Shown: piece by piece, positions 24,377-29,209 of the stretch
How the letters are laid out: the number at the start of each line of letters is the position of its first letter
How positions within the stretch are numbered: position 1 is the first letter of the stretch
Assembly (NCBI GenBank): GCA_964651045.1
Contig: CAZYVD010000032.1
Coordinates: forward strand, 1 to 29,209
DNA length: 29,209 bases
Source: CAZYVD01 sp964651045
GTDB lineage: Bacteria; Zhuqueibacterota; QNDG01; DSAB01
Reading direction: 5' to 3'
The notes under the pieces: model-generated
The model's input: only the letters and a program-made list of their open reading frames with translations
Databases searched by the model: none
Told to the model about the DNA's origin: nothing
Position numbers and translations under genes: made by a program

Positions 24377-26602
24377 ATGTTAAGAAAAAAATCTCAAATA
24401 GTTGCAATATTACTATATCTCGTCTCCACTCTATTCATAAGCTGCACATCCTTTAAATTAACAAATTCAGGATGGACAGTCAAACCAGATATTAAAAGTG
24501 AGACTTTTACGATCCTTCATAAAGATCTGGGCGCAATTTTAACCGATGCACACCTATATATCAAAAATGGAAAAAACCTGATTCCTCTTAAAAACTGGAA
24601 AGTCAGCAAAGAAGACAACAGCCTCAAAATATTAGCCTCATCCTCTTCTAAAGAGACAACCTGGAAAATTCAAATATTGAAAGATAAGGTAAAAATCGAG
24701 TGTTCTGATGAGGCAGGATTAATAAGAGGTAGTGTGGCCGCACAAGAAGATCGAATACCGGCTCGAATGGAAAACCAGGATAATGGTATAATGTATACAT
24801 CTCTCGGTCTAGTTTCTGCACTCAATATCCACAATCTTTTCGACATCAAGACCGACATCATGATACAATTCCCTGAAGATGCACGACTCAGAAGAAACCC
24901 TGAGGATAATAGAATAATGGATCTTACAATGGTTGTAGCAAATGGAATAGAGATCTCATTAATCTTTGATTATTATATCACAAGGCTCGGCCTTAAATAT
25001 TACAAACCAAAACCCGATAGATTTCGAACTGCACCAACCGGCTGGTGCAGCTGGTATTGCTATTATATGGGAACAACCGAAAAAGATATGATCGAAGAAA
25101 CAGATGCACTTGCAAAACATTTAAAACCCTTCGGCCTGGAGTATGTCCAGCTTGATGCCTGCTATACGAGAGGAGAAGATGCCAATTATTTAGAGTGGAA
25201 TAAAAAGGCCTTCCCGAGAGGAGGGAAATGGCTATTTCAATATATTAAAGGAAAAGGCCTTAAGCCAGGTCTCTGGGTGAATATTTATGGATCAAACTAT
25301 GCAAAGGCAGAATGTGCTGATAAATATCCCGAGAACTATTATCTCAGGGATAAAAACGGAAAACTATCAGGCGCATGCTGTACAGCAGACGAAACAGTCG
25401 TCAGACTCGACTACACAAATCCAGATGTAATAGAGAATCACCTCAAGCCGATGTTTCGCATATTCAAGGATCAGTGGGGACTGGAGTATTTAAAAGATGC
25501 TGGCTGGGGAACATGGATGGATTACTATGAAGCAAACCGATCAAATGCATATGATTCAACTCAGAGTAGCCGGGATGTTTATGTAAAGGCTCAGAAAGCT
25601 CTCAGGGAAACCCTTGGGGATGATGTTTTCATCAATGGATGTGCAATGCATGAGGTTGGACTCTGTTTTGGTATATTTGATGGATCAAGAATAGGCGGTG
25701 ATGATAAGGCTACATGGTATCCCGAGCATAAAAGAGGAATGTCCATGCAGACGTTTTTCAACTCTCTCTTTGGTGGCAACTATCTTAATAACATAGTGTG
25801 GTTCTCTGATCCTGATGTTGTCATGGTGAGAAATCCTCTGACAATAGAGGAAGCAAAGACGATAGTTACTTCCATAGCCCTGACAGGGCAGCTCTACATG
25901 GCAAGCGATTTCATGGCAAGACTTCCAGAAAAAAGACTGAAGCTGTATCAAAAAACAATGCCGACTACACCAATAGTTCCGATAGATCTCTATCCTTATA
26001 AGATTAAAAATAACAAGAGAAATGGAGTTGTATGGTGCTGTCCACAGCTAAAGGAATATCCAAAAGCAATAGATCTGAAGGTTAATGCAATATCTGGATC
26101 GTACGATGTTGTTGCACTGTTCAACTGGAATGATAGATACAGTACTAAATCAATAAACATAGAAGAGCTCGGGTTGAACAAGAGAAATAGTTATCTGGCA
26201 TTCGATTTCTGGGATCAAAGATTGAAACAGATCACTAACGAACAGATAAAGGTAAAGATTCCTCCTCATGGAACAAAGGTCTACATAATTCGTCAACTTC
26301 TTAAAAGACCACAGCTCATTGCCACATCGCGTCATATAACATGTGCAGTGAGTATCAAGAATCTAGAATGGAATTCAGAAAAAGCCATACTGAATGGAAA
26401 TTCTGAAATAATCGAAAAATCACCATACTCAATATTTATCCATGTTCCGGAGGGATGGAAGCTGACCAATATCGAAAGCGATATCGAATACTTGTTTCAC
26501 AGGATAAAGGATCAAATACTGGAAGTTAAATTCAGCGGTGATCTCACTTTTGAGGGGCAAACAAGCTTCAACTGGTCAATTTCTTTCGAAAAAAACTCTT
26601 AA
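24377..26602 (+). CDS. GH36-like (alpha-galactosidase superfamily) glycoside hydrolase, putative lipoprotein
   Basis: A 741-aa secreted protein. The N-terminal signal LVSTLFISC (C23) is an imperfect lipobox, so it may be membrane anchored. An N-terminal beta-sandwich (about 35-215) is followed by a (beta/alpha)8 barrel with GWCSWYCYYMG (222-232), EYVQLDACY (255-263), LKPGLWVNIYG (295-305), YLKDAGWG (371-378) and SRIGGDD (437-443). A C-terminal beta domain follows. GWCSW and the two late aspartates match clan GH-D (GH27/GH36), which cleaves or transfers alpha-galactosides. D374 and D442 are candidate nucleophile and acid, but the usual KxD spacing is KD here, so substrate and even activity are uncertain. 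AAGGAG lies 6 bases before the ATG. Confidence 0.82.
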   Translation: MLRKKSQIVAILLYLVSTLFISCTSFKLTNSGWTVKPDIKSETFTILHKDLGAILTDAHLYIKNGKNLIPLKNWKVSKEDNSLKILASSSSKETTWKIQILKDKVKIECSDEAGLIRGSVAAQEDRIPARMENQDNGIMYTSLGLVSALNIHNLFDIKTDIMIQFPEDARLRRNPEDNRIMDLTMVVANGIEISLIFDYYITRLGLKYYKPKPDRFRTAPTGWCSWYCYYMGTTEKDMIEETDALAKHLKPFGLEYVQLDACYTRGEDANYLEWNKKAFPRGGKWLFQYIKGKGLKPGLWVNIYGSNYAKAECADKYPENYYLRDKNGKLSGACCTADETVVRLDYTNPDVIENHLKPMFRIFKDQWGLEYLKDAGWGTWMDYYEANRSNAYDSTQSSRDVYVKAQKALRETLGDDVFINGCAMHEVGLCFGIFDGSRIGGDDKATWYPEHKRGMSMQTFFNSLFGGNYLNNIVWFSDPDVVMVRNPLTIEEAKTIVTSIALTGQLYMASDFMARLPEKRLKLYQKTMPTTPIVPIDLYPYKIKNNKRNGVVWCCPQLKEYPKAIDLKVNAISGSYDVVALFNWNDRYSTKSINIEELGLNKRNSYLAFDFWDQRLKQITNEQIKVKIPPHGTKVYIIRQLLKRPQLIATSRHITCAVSIKNLEWNSEKAILNGNSEIIEKSPYSIFIHVPEGWKLTNIESDIEYLFHRIKDQILEVKFSGDLTFEGQTSFNWSISFEKNS

Positions 26603-26620
26603 ACATTTTTAAATGAGAAG

Positions 26621-27325
26621 ATGAAAAAGCTCTTATTATATTGTTTTATATTATATTCTATCTCTTCGTCTCTATATTCTGAGATTCGACTGAGTGTAAA
26701 AAATGAGGTATTTAACTTTGGAACAATCGTTGAAGGAATAAATGTTCCGGTATTTTTTGAGATCATAAATTCGGGTACCGAGACTGTACATATTGAACAA
26801 ATCCGTACATTCTCCTCGTGTGTCGAGACACACCCCATAGAAAAAAAGAAGCTCAAACCTGGTGAAAATCTAAGGCTCGACTACATATTAGAAAGTCTTG
26901 GCTATGGAGGTGTCTTAATCAATAAAAAAATTGAACTATACTATAAGGGGTCAAATAAACCATTAGTATTAAGGGTAAAGGGAAGCGTACTACCATTAAA
27001 ACCGTATCAGGCTCCACTCGGCGAAATGACATATAACTTCTTCATACTAATAGATGTAAGATCACCCAAACTCTTCAGGAAAGAACACATAATAGGTGCA
27101 ATTAATATTCCATCTGAAACGATCTTTGAATGGATTGAGAGATTCTCAAACAGTCTGTCAGAGGATATGATAATCTATCTCTATTCCGACGATACAGCTG
27201 AAAGCACAAGGATTGCAAAGCTTCTTCATAAAAAGGGATATAAACAATTCATCAGTCTTGTGGGCGGCCTTAACGAATGGAAGAAACTCCACGGCTCAAA
27301 ATGGATCATATCCGGCAACCGCTGA
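26621..27325 (+). CDS. DUF1573 domain fused to a cysteine-less rhodanese domain
   Basis: A 234-aa protein with a signal peptide (about 1-20). It has a DUF1573 immunoglobulin-like domain (about 25-125, with FNFGTIVEGINVPVFFEI) and a rhodanese fold (about 140-230, with LIDVRSPKLFRKEHIIGAI and GGLNEW at 215-220). Rhodaneses transfer sulfur through a cysteine in a YC..G.RS loop. Here the equivalent is IYLYSDDTAES (185-195), with leucine at the cysteine position, so it is probably not a sulfurtransferase. It may be a binding or redox-partner domain outside the cytoplasm. A single Cys in the DUF1573 part (C67) is present. The ATG at 26621 has only a weak GAGAAG before it. The next gene starts near its stop, so the two are probably co-translated. 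Confidence 0.85.
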   Translation: MKKLLLYCFILYSISSSLYSEIRLSVKNEVFNFGTIVEGINVPVFFEIINSGTETVHIEQIRTFSSCVETHPIEKKKLKPGENLRLDYILESLGYGGVLINKKIELYYKGSNKPLVLRVKGSVLPLKPYQAPLGEMTYNFFILIDVRSPKLFRKEHIIGAINIPSETIFEWIERFSNSLSEDMIIYLYSDDTAESTRIAKLLHKKGYKQFISLVGGLNEWKKLHGSKWIISGNR

Positions 27326-27327
27326 GT

Positions 27328-28428
27328 GTGAACAAATATATCTTTTCTGCCATACTCATACTCACATTTTACTCATTTATTCCACTATCGGGTGCAGAGC
27401 TTATCTATTTTTATGAAAAAGGATGTCCAAGATGCGCCCAGATCGACAACTTCCTGAAAAAACGCATTATACCAAATTATCATATCGAAATACGCCGCTT
27501 TGAGATACATGAGGCCCAAAATGCCCTGCTTCTCAACAGACTGGCAGAAGTGTTTGGCTCCAAAGAGATCCTGAAAAAGGGAACACCTGCAATCTTTATT
27601 GGGAACAGAGCATTTCGTGGCCACAGCCGTACTGTTCAGAGAAAAATAGAACAGGCAGTAAGATGGGCGGTACGAAATAATCCACCATCTTCATTCACAT
27701 ATCTTGAGAAAACAGAAACAGCAAAGGGACTGGAGAGGAAGATCTCTCTTACTGCAGTCATCGGAGCAGCGGCCGTGGATTCAATAAATCCATGCGCCTT
27801 TGCAGTTCTAACACTTCTTCTCAGCACTATTCTTATATCTTCTAACAAAAGCGTAAAAAGAGTTGTAGCCGCAGGGTTTGCGTTCAGCACAGCATGCTTC
27901 ATTTCATACTTTTTGATGGGTGTTGGCCTATTTTCAGCATTTAACATATCGGGCATTCAGACCTATATTTTTTCGGCAGTAGCATTTCTATCGATTGTTC
28001 TGGGATTCTGGAATGTTAAGGATACATTCTGGCCCGGCAGGTTTGTATATCAGGTTCCAAGACCATGGCAGATCAGAATGCGAAAGATAGCCTCTAAGAT
28101 ACATTCTGTACCAGGTGCATTTGGATCCGGCATACTCATAAGTTTCTTCCTGCTTCCCTGTACATCTGGACCATATATAGTGATCATCGGGATGCTCGGC
28201 AGTACTGCTACACGAATATCCGCATTACTCTTGCTTGTTCTTTACAATTTAATCTTCATCTTACCTTTCATAATAATAACCCTTGCAGTAGCATTTGGAA
28301 TTACCACAACAGAGAAAATCGAAAAGTGGCGACACATCAACATGCCCAAGTTCAACCTTATAACAGGAATCTTTTTGATTATCCTTGGAATTTCCATGAT
28401 CGTACTTTTAATAACAGGTGTGATATAA
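27328..28428 (+). CDS. thioredoxin-like domain fused to CcdA/DsbD-type membrane electron carrier
   Basis: A 366-aa protein with a signal peptide. A small glutaredoxin/thioredoxin-like domain follows, with the redox pair CPRC (C33, C36) and a TPAIF cis-proline segment (86-90). It then has about six membrane segments with the CcdA/DsbD signatures INPCAFAVL (C156) and LLPCTSGPY (C278). Such carriers pass electrons from the cytoplasmic thioredoxin to periplasmic disulfides. The first domain would be the periplasmic receiver or donor. The frame extends to ATG 27277, with another ATG at 27301, both overlapping the previous gene. GTG 27328, 2 bases after that stop, places the signal peptide at the very N-terminus (MNKYIFSAIL), so I use it, with 27301 as a real alternative. 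It lies next to the DUF1573-rhodanese gene. Confidence 0.85.
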   Translation: MNKYIFSAILILTFYSFIPLSGAELIYFYEKGCPRCAQIDNFLKKRIIPNYHIEIRRFEIHEAQNALLLNRLAEVFGSKEILKKGTPAIFIGNRAFRGHSRTVQRKIEQAVRWAVRNNPPSSFTYLEKTETAKGLERKISLTAVIGAAAVDSINPCAFAVLTLLLSTILISSNKSVKRVVAAGFAFSTACFISYFLMGVGLFSAFNISGIQTYIFSAVAFLSIVLGFWNVKDTFWPGRFVYQVPRPWQIRMRKIASKIHSVPGAFGSGILISFFLLPCTSGPYIVIIGMLGSTATRISALLLLVLYNLIFILPFIIITLAVAFGITTTEKIEKWRHINMPKFNLITGIFLIILGISMIVLLITGVI

Positions 28429-28892
28429 ACAGGATCTTAAAAATCGTACAAGCATCTTAGTTCTGCCATCTCGATTCTGTCACTGCTCTTTTTTTTCAAA
28501 AGAATAAATAAAAAAACTTGACAATAAATTAAAAAAATTTTAAATTTATTTAGATAATATTAGAACCTTTTTTAATTACTATTTATAACTAATTAATCCC
28601 ATTAATTAACAAAGCTGCGCTGCCTGCCCTCTAATGTTTATAAAAGATGTAGAAAAAACAATCAAATAATTATATTTGTAATTGATATGGCAAAGCCACG
28701 AATGAATCTAACAGGAATTAAAATTTCTTGCACAGCATGGACTTCAATTATTTTTATAATTGCAAAGAGCTTATCACAAAAACAATCCCTTTTAGGGAAA
28801 TTTCAGAGGATTGCGTCTATTATAACTTAACAGGCATTTACAGTAGGAAAAAGTCATTATGACATGACACAATTATTTTAGAGGGATAAAGG
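28429..28892. other. gene-free AT-rich region between the redox gene and the PKD lipoprotein
   Basis: About 460 bases with no supported gene. It contains a T8 run (28489-28496) that lacks a clear hairpin, a good candidate promoter at 28518-28546, and a small GGC-AAA-GCC hairpin within the following leader. The last bases carry GAGGG, 7 bases before the next ATG. I do not recognise a riboswitch or ncRNA family here. Confidence 0.6.
28518..28546 (+). promoter_or_regulatory. candidate sigma-70 promoter, possibly for the PKD lipoprotein
   Basis: A perfect -35 TTGACA (28518-28523) is followed by 17 bases and TAAATT (28541-28546), which matches the -10 consensus at 4 of 6 positions. The next gene starts about 340 bases downstream, so the transcript would have a long leader. 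The region is AT-rich and a chance match is possible. Confidence 0.4.
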
Positions 28893-29183
28893 ATGTTTTC
28901 AAAGAGATGTTATTCATTTATCCTTTGTTTATTTTTATTTTCTTTATTATTCACATTTTGCACTTGCCAGCACACCACAAAACCAGATAAGAATGAACAG
29001 GATGAACCTGATGAGGAGACAGTTTTACCTATTGCAAATGCAGGCCCTGATCAGATTACCCAGGTTGGCAGTTATGCAATCTTTGATGCTTCAGCAAGTA
29101 CGCCTGGTACTGGTGGGAAGATAACCTGGTACGAATGGAAGAATCATCCATCAAATCCTGACTTCATCGCTAAATATTTGTAA
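28893..29183 (+). pseudogene. short secreted protein with an incomplete PKD-type domain
   Basis: A 96-aa product begins with a hydrophobic signal segment (about 5-22) and a cysteine-containing site (FTFCTCQ) that could be a weak lipobox. An acidic linker follows, then PIANAGPDQITQVGSYAIFD, the classic start of a PKD/Ig-like surface domain. The frame stops (TAA, 29181-29183) shortly after ITWYEW, about halfway through a normal PKD domain of about 80 residues. It is therefore a truncated gene, a premature stop, or an assembly error near the contig end. GAGGG lies 7 bases before the ATG. Since the window ends at 29209, continuation in another frame cannot be judged. Confidence 0.6.
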
Positions 29184-29209
29184 GTTATTGTAAATAAAAA
29201 ACATCATAT

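Noticed and set aside
28489..28496. T8 run after the CcdA-fusion gene as an intrinsic terminator
   Set aside because: No stable GC-containing hairpin precedes it; at most a weak or Rho-dependent end.
28680..28720. Resemblance of GGCAAAGCCACG to part of a GEMM (c-di-GMP-I) riboswitch
   Set aside because: Only one short conserved piece is present; the GGGCAAACC half and the expected paired arms are missing.
1..29209. Mobile elements, CRISPR arrays, tRNA or rRNA genes, defence systems
   Set aside because: I saw no transposase, integrase, spaced direct repeats of CRISPR type, or structural RNA signatures; the region reads as stable core chromosome.

Overview
The window (29.2 kb, AT-rich, roughly 40% GC by eye) reads as chromosomal DNA of an uncultivated-type diderm (Gram-negative) bacterium. 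The outer-membrane inference rests on a LapA-LapB pair (LapB controls LPS synthesis in Proteobacteria), a MurE carrying the meso-diaminopimelate signature DNPR, and lipoprotein or periplasmic signal peptides. Mixed traits (a PASTA-bearing FtsI, a type II-like MurB and an Ino1-type inositol phosphate synthase) argue against an ordinary gammaproteobacterium. I cannot place the phylum. No tRNA, rRNA, CRISPR array, transposase or integrase was seen.

Layout. (1) 1-503 is gene-free AT-rich sequence, followed by a plus-strand inositol-3-phosphate synthase (504-1637) and a perfect bidirectional terminator hairpin (1674-1706). (2) 3321-1725, minus strand, is a three-gene signalling module: ECF sigma factor, zinc-finger anti-sigma factor with two membrane segments, and a three-TM double-zinc-ribbon protein. 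It is preceded by a GAAC-N16-CGTC element that matches an ECF-type promoter, suggesting autoregulation. (3) 20517-3546, minus strand, is a complete, tightly packed dcw (division and cell wall) operon in the order mraZ-rsmH-ftsL-ftsI-murE-murF-mraY-murD-ftsW-murG-murC-murB-ftsQ-ftsA-ftsZ. It has many ATGA, GTGA or TGATG overlaps and ends in a strong intrinsic terminator (3396-3454). Its promoter region carries four GGG boxes spaced exactly 10 bp, a candidate MraZ operator. (4) 20722-24355, plus strand and divergent from mraZ: miaB, lapA, lapB and a TPR-SPOR periplasmic protein. (5) 24377-28428: a GH36-like glycosidase lipoprotein, a DUF1573-rhodanese protein that lacks the rhodanese cysteine, and a thioredoxin-like/CcdA fusion. 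(6) 28429-28892 is gene-free with a candidate promoter, followed by a short PKD-type lipoprotein that stops inside its domain at 29183.

How the genes work together. Nearly everything in the centre serves the envelope. MurC-F, MraY and MurG make lipid II. FtsW and FtsI polymerise and cross-link septal peptidoglycan. FtsZ, FtsA, FtsQ and FtsL build the divisome. MraZ and RsmH are the conserved head of the operon. The divergent operon may add LPS control (LapAB) and a SPOR protein that would bind septal glycan. The ECF module just downstream of ftsZ could be an envelope-stress sensor, but its target is unknown.

The ordinary genes are well supported. The observations most worth checking are an apparent AUU start codon for murC, the ECF promoter plus the unusual third gene, the MraZ-type box array, and the cysteine-less DUF1573-rhodanese protein beside a CcdA fusion.
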